From Salminus brasiliensis (lineage: Eukaryota; Chordata; Actinopteri; Characiformes; Bryconidae): DNA of 64,000 bases. A model generated the notes under the pieces. The model made no database searches. It saw nothing but the letters and a program-made list of their open reading frames with translations, and was not told where the DNA came from. The stretch is from contig NC_132880.1 in assembly GCF_030463535.1 (NCBI RefSeq), positions 35,288,842-35,352,841 on the forward strand. Reading direction: 5' to 3'. A program made the translations under genes and the position numbers. Positions 49,863-63,432 of the stretch are shown one piece after another. Within the stretch, counting starts at the first letter, position 1, and each line of letters starts with the position of its first letter.

Positions 49863-51234
49863 GATTAGGGTTTAGGAGTGTAGCATCAGTGTGTTGTTGC
49901 CAGTTATTGGACTTGAAGCGCCAGGGTTTCCCCAACATGAATAGCAGTTGATAGTGCTAGGCACATGGTGCACAGGCTGAAGCCTGAAATGAGTGTTCCG
50001 CCCCGTTGGGTTTGACCTTGAATTTGCAGCACCAAGCATTCCAAATCCTGACGAGTCAAAATGCAGCTGAGGCAATCACTGCTGGGCACTGGTGAGACTT
50101 CGTAAATGAATCATTCAGCCCATCCAGGGGGTAGTGAATAGAGCGGGTGATTGACGTGCACGGACCTTCCTAGCGGCAAACACAACGGGCCAGGTTTCTG
50201 CAGGGAGGCGCTGATTTTTGTTTGGCATAATTGAGGAAGATATGATTCAGCACTTGGTATTCGACACTGGTGCTCTCGTGGCTGAGAAGGACTCTGCATC
50301 TCAGAGGAAAAACTGGTTTTCCCCACAGGAGGCATGCAAACCATCACTGATGCTACGTGTTCACACTGAATTCTAACATAACTGACTGTATAATTTCATC
50401 TCAGAACATACAGTCTAGGGGAGTCTAGCCTATTCCAATAATGATCTGATGTGCTGCATATGCAGTGTAATGTTAAATAATAAAAAAAAAATTTACATTT
50501 ACCAGACATGGCCAAAAAGAAAACAACAAGAACAAGAGCTGCAATCATGGGCAATTTTTCCAAATTATTATGGACATTATGAAATAAATTAAATGGCAAC
50601 AGGTATAACTACACAGTGCTAAAATATTGTTTGCCAGCATCAAACCTAAATGTAACATTCTTCATTGGAGCAGTGCAGTATTCCCAAACAGCTTTGACTA
50701 AGGCATAAGTTACTTTAACAGCATATTAACTAAGCATATAAAGACATTTTCATTGCAGACTGTAGCACATCCACCATATCAGTATGATATTTACAATATT
50801 TCAAAGTCATTCCTGACACAGTACTGCGTTTGAATTTTAATATCATGCGTAAGAGTCAGAAAATCATGTAGCAACTAGGATTACAATATGCCAAGACCTC
50901 AAGTTAGTGTTAGTAATCATGACTGACATCTTTCCTGTGCCAACATAAAAATATATCATTTAGACATGATCTATCCACACCAGATACTGTTTGATACTTA
51001 TGGTCATTATAAAATTGTAACAGTACAATTATATACTATAAATATATACTATAAACCTAGAAAATCATTTGTTTTGAAATTTGGAACATTTTGAAATTTA
51101 AAATTAACTTTGCTACTAATTGGCATGGGTGTCCTGAGAGAGCACTGGTATTTAAGTTATTTGCTACATAAATAGTAAGTATTTACAACTCTGTTATTTT
51201 GCCTTAGAGAATGAATTGCACTGATTTTCACATC
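49863..51234. other. Gene-free stretch with candidate regulatory block
   Basis: 49870-50350 is repeat-free and motif-rich. It has a perfect ERR/NR5A extended half-site TGACCTTGA (50013-50021, i.e. TCAAGGTCA on the minus strand) and a MEIS/PBX-type TGATTGAC (50148-50155). 50350-51230 is AT-rich with nothing recognised. Confidence 0.45.
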
Positions 51235-51540
51235 CACTTTGCACTTGTTGCACTTTACACTTGACAACCCATCCCTGCATTGTACATTTCTTTGTGCACT
51301 GAAGTGTATATACTGCACTACATTATTCTTATACATGTGTTACAATCTCCATATATATTTTTTATACTTTACTTATTTTAGGTTATTTTATTCAACACAG
51401 TTCTATCTTTGCTGTATCTTATTTGATATATTCTACCTTATATTCTATCCTTCAGTTTCATGTGAGTGGACAGTTATCAAAGCATTTCACTGCTGCTTGT
51501 AGTGTGTATAGCTATGCATGCGACAAAAAAAAATTTGAAC
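51235..51540 (+). repeat. LINE/SINE 3' UTR tail
   Basis: 'ttgcactttacacttg', 'gcactacattattctt', then T-rich 'tattctatcctt', 'gcatttcactgctgcttgtag' and a terminal A-rich 'gacaaaaaaaaatttgaacttc' follow the pattern of fish LINE 3' tails. No coding part remains. Confidence 0.55.
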
Positions 51541-52857
51541 TTCATAGCACTGTTACAAAAACAGTGAAAAGTACTAACACTGAAGTCTGACCGTGTCCTC
51601 TTACTGTAATGTGCTGTTAGCAAGCTACAGAGACTGTCCTTTCTATACAATCCCTTCTGGTTTGTGTTTAGCTCCAGTTTGGTTGTCAGCTGAGGTAGTC
51701 CAGTTTATTTTCTAGGAGTGAACATTGGAGAGAAAGATGGCAAAATCTAGTGTTGGCAAGCGTTAGTTTTTAGCCTAACACACACATTGTGTGCCAAGTT
51801 TGAGCTTCACTTTCTGAGGGCAAAAAAAAGCTGTGGCCATGCAGTCCAGTTCACGAAGCTACCCGTATTCCCATGACTAGCAGAATTTGGAGGTGATGTG
51901 CTGCTCTCTAGTATCAACAACACCTCGTTTTTTATTCAACCACTGGCCGTCGTGTTTCAGCATGAGGGATGTCACTAGTGGACTGGGTTTATGTCAGTTT
52001 TGGAGACATATGTGTAACAAGTTCATGGGTTTGGTTAGGCCAATTTTTGTCCTTGAAAGACAAATTTGCCTTTTTGAAGGACATAATAATTTCAAATTGA
52101 CTGAGAATGAATTACTAATATTACCCCTAATTACAGTTCATTTGTCGTGTATGTGATCTTGTAGGCTCACTTTTAAATTGACAGGTAAATATAATTAGTT
52201 ATTATTAGTAGTAAAATATTAGTATTGACATAGCACAAGTGAGAGACTACATAGCTCCCAAAACTGTATTTCATATTTAAGGATGGAAAAAAACTACAGA
52301 ATAGATTGCCTATTGCATTCGCCACAGGTATTTCTGTATCTCTGTCCAGCAGTGCTATCTCCATTTACATACAGCTTACCCACAGCTCACTTTACATAGG
52401 GACCTAACATAAACATGGCGTTCCAGTTTTCCACTGGAGTTTTTCAGAGTCAGAGTCTCTTCTCACCTGACATAGATATTGATTTGTGTGTGTGTGTTGA
52501 CATTCAGTCTCCATTATAAATGTGTTGGCAGTCATCCCGAAACCTGGTGCCTCTATGAATATAATATGATATGCCTGAGTATTGTCATGCAGGGCGCTGT
52601 GCACACTTCTCTGCTTGTAGCTCTTCGCTCCTTTCTCATGCGCTGTGAGCTCAGTGTGACTGCATTGTGCTCGGGCACTTGCTGCGCTGCTCTGAGACCC
52701 TGGCGGTCTCTTTTGGTCGGTGCATAGCAGGAGGAACACAGGTAGTCAAGCAATTACCTTCATGGAGCTTGTCAGCCATCTTCCATTTTGACAGATGACT
52801 TTTACCTCAGCTTGTGTCAGCTGTATCTTAAGGCACTGGCAGCAGCAGACTTATGGG

Positions 52858-53215
52858 CATTATGGAAAATGGTTTGTATTTTTTTTTTTACATTCCTTTT
52901 CAGATTCTCTGGGCCTCTTCACCTGAGAGAAACTGACATGCTCTAATGACGGATTCAGATTTCCACTTATTTGAAGTGATGCAGCCTTTAGTGACAGCTC
53001 CTCCTGGTTCTTATGTCTACATCCGAATAAAGCTTTTGCTTCACAACAGGGAGCCTTGAGTGTTATATTGTATGGCTTAAAATAGCCTTTAGCTACTTCT
53101 ACACCAGTTTTTAGACATAATAGTCCAAAATGAAAGCAATTAATCAACTTGATTCCAATGTTTACATCATGTTTTACATCACAAATGTGTCTTTCAATCA
53201 GTTATGTACATTTGA
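52858..53215 (+). repeat. Local direct duplication, copy 1
   Basis: It shares 'cagattctctgggcctcttcacctgagaga.gctgacatgctctaat', 'tgaagtgatgcag..tttagtgacagctcc', 'gcttttgcttcacaac.gggagccttgagtgtt' and 'caaatttgtctttcaa'-type words with 53957-54211 and its continuation at 55344-55470. Confidence 0.85.
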
Positions 53216-53279
53216 TGAATCTTTTTTAGTGTTAGAGAGGCTAATAAGGTTATACTGGATAATACAAGGGTATATAGTA

Positions 53280-53935
53280 ATACAATACAGTGCCTATACA
53301 GGCAAGTGACCCAACTACCATCTAAGGAACGACCTAAGGAACAACAAGTCTAGAAGGCCCTGCTGCAAAATCAACACCTTTAAGCTCAACTATAGTTTGC
53401 AGCTGACCACATGGACAAAGAAAAAACTTTCTGGATGAGGTTTTATGGTCATATGAGACAAAGCTTGAGAAAACAGACTGTTTTACTGCCAGTGGAATGT
53501 GATAAAAAAAAGCATAAAGTGTATGAATGTAATAATAAAATAGAAGGACAACTTCAGGATTCTTCACTATAACCTTAAACCATCAGCTAGATAGGTAAAA
53601 CTTAGACAGAGCTGGATGTTTTATCAAGACAATGGCACCAAACACACATCAGAGGTGGCTTTGGAATGGATAAAGCAGGCTAACATTAACTTTTAGTATG
53701 GCCTTCCCAAAGTCCTGACTTCAGCCCTATTGAAAATATATGGACTGTGTTTAGAGGTCGGGTCTCACAGCAAGAAACCAACAAATTTAGCTGAACTCTT
53801 TCCGTTTTGAAAGATAAGTGAGCAAATATCTGATCAACATTATACCAGACACTTATTAAAGGCTTCTAAAGCTGTCTGGTCAAGGTGAAACTTGCTAAGG
53901 GACAGTTAAACAAATGTTAGGTGTACTGTATGTGT
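53280..53935 (+). pseudogene. Degenerate Tc1/mariner transposase relic
   Basis: Plus-strand pieces in several frames include NFLDEVLWSYETK, MFYQDNGTKHTSEVALEWIKQ and PKSPDFSPIENIWTVF. The second Asp (YQDN) and the Glu (PIEN) motifs are still readable, but stops and frameshifts break the frame. It lies between the two copies of the local duplication. Confidence 0.75.
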
Positions 53936-54211
53936 ATTTATATATTTGAATGTATATTTGGGCATTGTGAAGAATAGCTTGTACTTTTTTCAGATTCTCT
54001 GGGCCTCTTCACCTGAGAGAAGCTGACATGCTCTAATAACAGATTCAGATTCCCTCTTATCTGAAGTGATGCAGACTTTAGTGACAGCTCCTTCTGGGTC
54101 TTATGTCTACTTTTGAAAAAAGCTTTTGCTTCACAACGGGGAGCCTTGAGTGTTGTATTGTATGACTCAAAATAGCCTTAAACTATTACACAGGTTTGCA
54201 GACACAATATA

Positions 54212-55343
<1,132 letters not shown>

Positions 55344-56017
55344 TATTTACATTTACACAATAGTTCCAAATAAGTGCACTGAATTGATTTGCTTTTAAGA
55401 TTTACATAATGTGTTACATAAACACCACAAATTTGTCTTTCAAATTGAGTTCATGTACACAATTACAATTAAAGTCTATTTGATGTACCCCTTAAAAAAG
55501 GCTTAAAAGCTATCCGCAAATGTTATATAGTAAAAGGATACAGTGTATATAGCACAGGGCTTTTTCTATATTCTGTGGTCTTTTTCGTAACAGAAAGCCT
55601 GGCATGCAAACATACTAGATATTATTAAATATAATGGGACCTTCGTACTAAATGCATGAATTTTTTATTTTTAATTTGAACTTAACCTGTTACCTCAGTT
55701 GCACACTGATTTTACAGGACATACATTTAGAAAGAAGCAGTATTGCTGCAGTTTGAGAGATGGTCAATTCTGATGGTCAAAACTAGAGATGTTTTTCTAA
55801 ATAGTAACATATAATATATAATAGTAACAAATAGCAAAAAGTAGCTGAGCTCTTAACTCTTACAATACACCGACCTGAAGTTTAACCTGAGGAACAGCAT
55901 TGCTTGCTATTCTAAATAGCAGCACCAACTGTGCCACCTATCTTACTACTTTCCTTTATGGTATGATTATATTTTATTAAAATATTTTTTTGTACAGTTT
56001 TCTGTACCTTACCAAGG

Positions 56018-56240
56018 GTGGCACAGTGGTGAATCAGGTAGTATGTGTGCTGCACAGATCCAGGGGCCTAGGGTTGTGGGTTCAATACTGTGTCTCTGTC
56101 TGTGAGAGGTTTGGTGTGGGTTTGTCCAGGTTTCCTCCCAAACACACATGGTAGGTGTATTGGCTATGTGAAACCAGGGTCAATGAAATATTTCTGCCTT
56201 GTGACCCTGACTAGAAAGAAGCGAATAAGAAGGTTGTTGG
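56018..56240 (+). mobile_element. tRNA-like fish SINE/MITE ('ggtggcacagtggtg' family)
   Basis: The head GGGTGGCACAGTGGTG (A-box like), then 'gttgtgggttcaatac' (B-box like), 'gtgtgggtttgtccaggtttcctcc', 'acacacatgg', 'gtgtattggctatgtga' and 'gaataagaaggttgttggatgatg' follow the very common fish dispersed repeat. The 63-aa frame over it is spurious. Confidence 0.75.
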
Positions 56241-57978
56241 ATGATGTACTTTGTATTCAAAGCCAGGTCAGTGCGAGATAATACACAAAAGCATATTGAT
56301 TATCACTGTTAACTTACTGTTAAAAGCTCAATTAACTTAAAATTCAAAGGCAGCCAGGTTGCTTAATTTTATTATTAAAATAACAAATCCTTATTTATAG
56401 TCGTCAGTGTGTGACAAAAGCATTACTAGCCAACAACAGTATTTGTTCAGTGTTCAAAGAACTTTGTCCCCAGACTTGATTTCTATCATCAGTCTAGCAT
56501 TTTCTATCATTATCCCTCACTCATCACATTTGGTTTACAACTCCACCCCCTCCTAAGTTAATCAGGTTAGAATAAGGCACTCAGCCTATCGACGCCCCAT
56601 GCAGTTCCTTTCCATTTCGTTTGCAGCGCTTGCTATTATCGCTGCCCAGCATCACAATCAGGCCTTCTTAAAGCCCTTGAGTTTCCACTGCTTTGATTGA
56701 CCCAGCAGGCACTAAAGCCTAAAGTGATCAAAATATGCCGGTATGGGTGCACTGTTGTTACACTTAGAAAGAATGCAAATGGAAAGCAAGAGACCAGCAC
56801 AGATGTGTTTGCCTTGGATAAACATAGGAGTTATTGCTGTTGTGGATTCTTTTTGTTGTTGTTTTTTTCACCTTGCTGCACTACAGGCTCTTTTTTGTAA
56901 CTAGAAGCAAAGCAGCTTTAGAAGCAATTCCATCTTTGAAATACAATGTCATACTCATATGATGTTTAAATTGCAACTTTGCTTAGCCTATCTCTTAACA
57001 CCAGCTTTTCAACACATCACTGCTCTTTTTATATGTTAGGGGCTCAAAAGGGTTCAGGGATATTCAATCATCAACCGCTAGAGGAAGAAAAAAAAACAGA
57101 TAAATGAGCCTTGGAGGAAAACCAAAATAAAATCCCCACATTTCACAAGTCCAAGAGTGGTTTCCATGTTCCTCAATGATAGCTTTTATGTTGCTGATCA
57201 AATACGTTCTGCTATAATAAAAAAAAAGAAGAAGAAAAAAAGATAAACACAATCAAACAGGCTTTCGTCTTTCAAGCGCAGTTTAGGAGGTTCAAAGGAG
57301 AACACAAGCGCTGGATTTTAAAAAAAAGGAAGGAAAAAAATACTATTTTACCAGCAGACAAAGTCGTTTTATGAGACGGAATGGTTCGTCTTTCATGTTG
57401 TGGACAGACAGGGAATGAAATAAGGCGATAGATGCAGAGGCCAGTTTTCCTCCAGGCTCAGCACGCTGAGATACGGGCCCAATTCTCTGTATCTTCAGGG
57501 CGAAAAGGGTAAAAAGTGTGTGGGATTTACGTGCTTGACAGCAGCAGCAGGGGCACCAGGGGGAGTTTAAGGCTTGCCACCTGTAAGAACACAGATCCAC
57601 TGTGCCAGTGCAACAGCCAGATGTCAGAGAGGAATGTGTAATGATGCGTTTATGCAAATGAAACCAATTAAGCACAGCAAACTCGCTTGGTCTCACACTC
57701 TCTAATGACAGCAGAGAGACCAAGGGTTTTAAGCCATGTTTTTATTTATTTCCCTAAAAGTTTGACTTCTGTGACAATGAATGACCTCTTTTGAACTCAT
57801 AGGTGAAGGTATTTGTTCATAATATATTAGTATATAATAGTTTGTTCAGTTCTAAATATGAAAGAAGTTTTTAATAGGCTTATAGACCCAATGACCTCAA
57901 ATGATGATGTCTAGATTTGGTTTTTAGATTGCAAAAAAAAAACATATACAAACATATGGCCTCATGCACCAACCATTT
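56241..57978. other. Gene-free stretch with candidate regulatory block
   Basis: No gene. 57340-57760 is repeat-free, with a perfect octamer ATGCAAAT (57652-57659) next to 'ccaattaag'. It is a candidate conserved element. The long minus-strand frame here has no recognisable content. Confidence 0.45.
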
Positions 57979-58119
57979 ATAACCCCTTAACGCAGAAAGG
58001 CCCATTACTCAGTAACTACAGGGACTTCTGTAGAAACTGGTGGGACTGTTCTTTGGTAATAGAAGTTTGTAATAACACTTTCGGGGGGCCACCGGGCCAT
58101 AGGCTTTTTAAAGGGTTAG
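57979..58119. mobile_element. MITE with 'taaccccttaa' ends, second copy
   Basis: The left TAACCCCTTAA (57980-57990) pairs with TTTAAAGGGTTAG at the right. The interior 'actggtgggactgttctttggtaat.gaagtt' matches the 6450-6572 element. Confidence 0.7.
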
Positions 58120-58544
58120 GAAGACCCACATATTCAGTTTTACAAATACTTTTGACATTCACTAGTGTTTGGAAAGTGAAGGGATATATCACTATAAGAG
58201 AAAAAAAACACATGAATCATGAATCTGATGTAGACTTTTCTCAAGAACAAGTTTAAGAAAAATCCTAGGAAGATATTGGTGAATGAGGCATATGGTTCTT
58301 TATGTCACCGCAAGAGTCACTCAAAGAACCTTTTGAGACACTTTCTTTTTTAAGAGTGTATATGCCAGAAAGTACCCCTTACAGTACCCCTTCTAGTTAG
58401 TAGATGCAGCCATTCCTGATATGAATGCATACACAGCTTGTATTTCCTCCTCTGTAAAGTGTTGTTGGTAGGATGCTTCGGAGCAGCTGCTTCGGAGCAG
58501 AGGCTTCATCCAGTACCTTTGGGATATACCTCCAACAAACCTGT

Positions 58545-59110
58545 CCTCACTTTGTAGGTCGATAATTACGGACTGAAGTCCATCTGTCCATCTGCAGACT
58601 TTTTAGCCTCCTTCACACTGTTCTTCAATGGTCAGGACCCCACAGAGGGTCTTGACCTATTGTTTGGGTGGTGGATCTTTCTTAGCACTGCAGTGACAAT
58701 GACCTGGTGGTGGTGTGTTAGTGTGTGTTGCGCTGGTACAAAAGGATCAGACAGAGCAGTGCTGCTGGAGTTTTAAACACCTTAGCGTCACTGCTGAACT
58801 GAGAATAGTCCACCAACCAGAAATATCTAGTTAACAGCGTTAGCTGTGGGCAGCATCCTGTGACCACTGATGAAGGACTAGAGGATGACCAACACAAACT
58901 GTGCAGCAACAGATGAGCTTCTATCTCTGATTTTACAGCTACATGTTGGGCCAACTAGGTAGCAGTGTCACTTATAGAGTGGGCAATGTGTGGACACAGT
59001 GTTTAAGCACTCCAGCAGCACTACTGTGTCTGATCCACTCGTACCAGCGCAACACATGCTAACACACCACCACCATTTCATGCTGAGAATGTTTTGGGGT
59101 TTTTTTCTCA
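58545..59110. mobile_element. Palindromic non-autonomous DNA element
   Basis: The arm at about 58705-58780 ('gtgtgttagtgtgtgttgcgctggtac..ggatcagac') is the inverse of about 58990-59066 ('gtgtctgatccactcgtaccagcgcaacaca..ctaacacac'). Between them lie 'gagaatagtccaccaaccag' and 'gcagcatcctgtgaccactgatgaagg'. It is a known high-copy otophysan repeat, recognised from memory, with no coding capacity. Confidence 0.8.
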
Positions 59111-62100
59111 GTGCTGAGAAATATGTAAAATACTGCATTAGGGTTTTCTGCAAATATCACGTTTTAATGTCTGTCTAATAATTAAAAAGGCCCAAACTTT
59201 TGCCTGAGACTGTACACGCAACATAATTCACAAAAATGTTCATGACATAGACATAGGCCATGACATAGACTTACCAAACATTAAATAAGCAATAATAATA
59301 GAATGTTATGCAGTCTAAAGCTCTCTGGGTCTAAACTGTGAAATGTGCAAACCACGCTAAATTATCTCCTAACCCCTCAATACCAGGATGCGCCAAATCC
59401 GCCCAATAGTGCTGAAGGAATATCTGAGAGGCAAAATGCAAGAACACCAAGTAATACTGAGTAAGTACAGAGACGTCAGACATGTCTAAAACCTGCTTTA
59501 ACAATGCTCTGTAACTTCTGGTTTGGTCCTGTTTCAGTTAATCCGCCCACTGCTTGGATGGCTATGAACAATGCTGATTTAAAAAAAAAGCTCTGGTTTA
59601 CGTCTCCAATTCGAAAGCATTTGCATATTTTTCACATGGCTTAACAGAATTAAAAAGACACTTTGCTACACCCTAGGGTAACATCGTTGAAAATGACACT
59701 ATGACCAGTGGTAATTAAGGAGAAGTATGATGAATAAAGTATATTAAATAATATAAAAGTCAAATGGGTGCTTGTGGCAATATAGCTTAATAGATCCATT
59801 AAATATGGATTAGCGTAATGGCTCAGGTGAGGAGTATTAAAAAAGCGAGTAAAAGAGAAAACTTGTATCATATAATAAATAGGAAAACTTCACAAACCAG
59901 CCTTAACCCGACTAAGTGAAGGGGTGCCAAGAAACGTACATCTGTGCTAATAGGCTGGAGATAACTAGCACTGCTGACGTCCTCCACCTCTGACTCACTG
60001 TTCTGGCTGCAGCCAATATACTGCACATCCTGTGGAGCCAATGAAGAAACTACAAGACTCATTATTCTAAAACAGAGAGAGAGAGATTGAGTGTGTTTCT
60101 CTATGGGCAAGGCCCTGAATGTGTGTAAACTTTCAGAAAGTCAGTGGACCAGTCCATGCCCGTTTTGAATTTACACGACGATCAAATAATTTCTGAAAAT
60201 ATTAATTAAAGTATGCGCTTGGGCATATCATATGACAATGTTGTGGCTAATATGGATTGTTGTTGCTGTTTGTCAGGAGATCACATATTTGAATTCCAGC
60301 CAAAATAAATTTGCCAAGTACTGGAGTGCCCCCCGTTTGCCACCGATATCAATAATGTTCTTGTTATCTGGTTTGATGTAGGTCGTGACATTGGGTGACC
60401 TAAATTCAATGTCAGGACAACGCAATTTCTGACAACGTAACTAGAAGAGTAACAACAGCTAAAGTGGATATTTTGTTGGCTGTAAGTTGTGATGTTAAGT
60501 AAAAAACTTATTATAAACCCAACATCTGCTAAACTTGATAATGTTACCGTCCACACAATGTGACAATTCTAATAATATTAGACGTTGATATGTTGTTGGT
60601 GTTGAGTAAAATTCAACATCTGTCTAACATTGGAGCTTGATGTCAACTCAATGTTGGTTTTTGATATATGATATGTGACTTCGAATTCCAACCAATTTTC
60701 AATGTCTGTACATTTGTTTTTTTTGACATTTTCAATGAAGATTTAAGGTCCATCTGATATTAAAAGTCCAATGTCTTTCTGATGTCAAGTTGAAATCCAG
60801 TGCCTGCTGATTTATTGACAATATTTTTACAAATACCAATAAAACTTCAGTTTCTCAATATTTACCAAACTTTCCGCCAACCGATTTATAGTTTGGGCCC
60901 TAATATGCAGTCTTCTGTTTGCCAAAACAAAAGTCTCCAAATTCCAAATATGTTGCCTATATTGCACCATAGCTCCTCCAGTCTCTTTCAGTTCCAATTT
61001 CAATTCAACATTTTTAAAAAATAATAATCGCAGCAAACCTGTGAATCGATTTGACGGACACATTACCAAAAGAATCATTACAATTGAATCATTGTAAGGT
61101 CAGAGACTTATGCCCCTGCAGTAAATGAATGGAGATGCTTCTCCCTCTAAGGCTCAGCAATGATATAGCTGACAAGAGCAAAGTAATAATGGAGCACAAT
61201 CGAGAACGGAGACAAAGAGCCACCTGCAGTGTCCCTCAGGCGAAGGGCAATATCACCAGCCACTCAGTCGGTGTGCTAATAATCCACACACACATACACC
61301 GCACCAAGCGGAGCAACCAACTCACCAACTCACGCAGCCAATCACCAGTCTGGCTCGCCACGACGCTGAAGAAGCACTCGTTAGGGGGCAGTTGTTTCAC
61401 GCTGGCATTAGCGCTGGCGCTAAAGTGACGCACAAAGAGTGCCTTGTTGCCTTTGTGGGCAGTCATTACTCACTCTCAGTGGCAGCTGTAATTACATCCC
61501 TCTTTTCCCAGCATCCCTGTGTTTACCCTGTGTGACTCTGAGACAGAGAGATTGGGCCTGAATCATAAAACACCTTCTTTCCCCCGGCCCGTAAAGAGCC
61601 TCATCTCGGCCATATCTCAGAGGCGAAGCCCCCCGTTCTGTGGGATGATTCACTGCATGATTCTCTGGCAATTGTGTCTGCCTCTTCAAAATGCCCATGT
61701 ATTTCATGCTTGATTACCGGCTGCCAGCTTAGAGTTTACGCATCCAACCAACGGCAAAACTAGCGGCTGAGCCAGCTGCCGTTCTGACCCACTGCCTGTG
61801 GCTCTGGTCTAGGATTTTCTTTTGCACTGGGGTGAGCGTCTAGGGTGTGCGTGTTATGATAGATGAAGGCCAATGTCTTGCTTACTGAATAGTTTGATCA
61901 CAATTCCCAGTCTGGTTAGCTTTGAGACTTCGCCAGTGTTGTAGCATCCCGTCTAATTCCTCTCCATTTATGCCGAGACACAGCTCACTGCATATTTCAT
62001 TCTTGGGGTTGGATGATATTCAGCAGGTGAATACAATTCCACTGCCTTGTAGTTATAAGTGTAATGATTTCAATATGTATTGAAAATCAAATGTACACGT

Positions 62101-62118
62101 GTATTGGAATTTTAAGTA
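59111..62118. other. Gene-free stretch with strong candidate regulatory block
   Basis: Apart from the degenerate repeat at 60330-60800, 61100-62000 is repeat-free and relatively GC-rich. It has TGTAATTACA (61487-61496), 'cctgaatcataaaacacc' and 'gtgggatgattcactgcatgattc'. It looks like conserved noncoding DNA, and short frames on both strands do not look coding. Confidence 0.45.
60330..60800. repeat. Degenerate 'caacatt/aatgttg' dispersed repeat
   Basis: 'aatgtca', 'caacatctg', 'gacgttgatatgttgttgg', 'tcaactcaatgttgg' and 'tgatgtcaagttgaaat' words recur on both strands. This is the pattern of a common fish palindromic repeat, badly decayed here. Confidence 0.55.
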
Positions 62119-63116
62119 ACACTCACCGAGCAATTTATTAGGAAGGCCTGTAAACCTACTCATTCATGCAATCATCTAATCAGCCAATCATGGGGCAGCA
62201 GTGTAATGCATAAAATTATGTAGAGATGGGCCAGCAGCTTCAGGTATTGTCATGTACATGTCCTGAAGCTGCTGGCCCATATCTACATGATTTTATACAT
62301 TACACTGCTGCCCCATGATTGGCTGATTAGATGGATACAATGTGACAGGCTGGTTGGAGTATTTTTGTTACTGCTGGCATTTTCAGCACATCAGTCTCTG
62401 GGTTTAAATGTTTACTCAGAATTGTGTAATTAATAAAAATGACCCGACAAGTTCCACCTGACAGAAAGGCTATAGTAACTAGCTAACCGCTCTGCTCAAA
62501 TGTGGTAAGCAAAAACACAACTCAGAATCTACAACACATCCAACATTAAGAAGGATGAGCACTTCTGTCAGCCAGGAACAGAAAGCTGAGGACAAATGTA
62601 GCCTGGTCTAATAAATCTCAATTTCTGCTGAAGCACACAGATGGTGGGCTACGAATTTGGTATAAGTATCATGAATCTAGGGACCTAACCTGCTATGTGG
62701 CAATGGTCCAGGCTTGTAAGAGTGGTAAAATGTTCTAATGGCTACTTTTAGCATGACCATGAAGCAAGTCGCAAACCAAAAACCATCACAAACTTTCATG
62801 GACACGACAGTGAGTTCAGTGTTCTTCAGTGGTCGTCCAAGTCACAGAATCCAAATAGATGATCCAATGGAAACTAATGTGCGTCCAACAGATGACCTTT
62901 GGGTGTGGTTGAGGTGTTGGAGTTTTGCAGCATAAATCTTCTCCTGAAAAAGGAATTGTGTGATACATTGTGTGAACATGGACCAGAATATCAAAGGAAT
63001 GTATTCAACATCTTGCAGAATCCATGGCATGAAGAATTAAGGCTGTTGTGTGAGTAAAACCAGCCTGCCTGGTATTAGTATGCATAGTCTTCCTAATAAA
63101 GTGCTTGTTGGGTGAC
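62119..63116 (+). mobile_element. Degenerate Tc1-like element
   Basis: The left end CACTCACCGAGCAATTTATTAGGAAG pairs with the right end CTTCCTAATAAAGTGCTTGTTGGGTGAC. Remnants of the transposase gene follow in order: 'agcctggtctaataaatctcaatttctgctg' (WSDESRFLL-type), 'gacacgacagtgagttcagtgttcttcagtgg', 'ccaagtcacagaatcc', 'gacctttgggtgtggttgagg' and 'aatccatggcatgaagaattaaggctgtt'. Large internal deletions and stops make it inactive. Its left part contains the hairpin at 62173-62333. Confidence 0.85.
62173..62333. repeat. 72-bp hairpin (inverted duplication) inside the Tc1 relic
   Basis: The left arm 62173-62244 and right arm 62262-62333 are inverse complements over 72 positions with three mismatches. 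The loop of 17 nt contains CATGTACATG. The left arm is normal element sequence; the right arm is an inverted copy of it. Confidence 0.95.
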
Positions 63117-63329
63117 TATCACATATAAAATGAACTGATTTTTAGGGGATATTTTGTTAGAAGATGAAATTAGAGCTCTTTTTTACCACACAAAATGTGG
63201 AAAATGGAACTCAGTCTTGATCAGTTGGACATATATATTTGTGGTAATGCCCCTAGAGCATGTAAGCTGTGCACATGGTGCTCATAAACGTGCTCATTTT
63301 AACATGTGAAATCAAAGCACATAGAGGCA

Positions 63330-63432
63330 CTGCTTATATCTGCCATATCAAAAATGTGTCACATCATGACACCAACATATCGTATCGAAACGATGTTTTA
63401 CATTTTGTGTATCGTCAAACCCCTACTTGTAA
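63330..63432. mobile_element. MITE fragment ('atcgtcaaacccctac' end)
   Basis: The end 'tatcgtatcgaaacgatg..gtgtatcgtcaaacccctac' is the terminus of a hAT-type fish MITE. The other end was not found. Confidence 0.45.
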
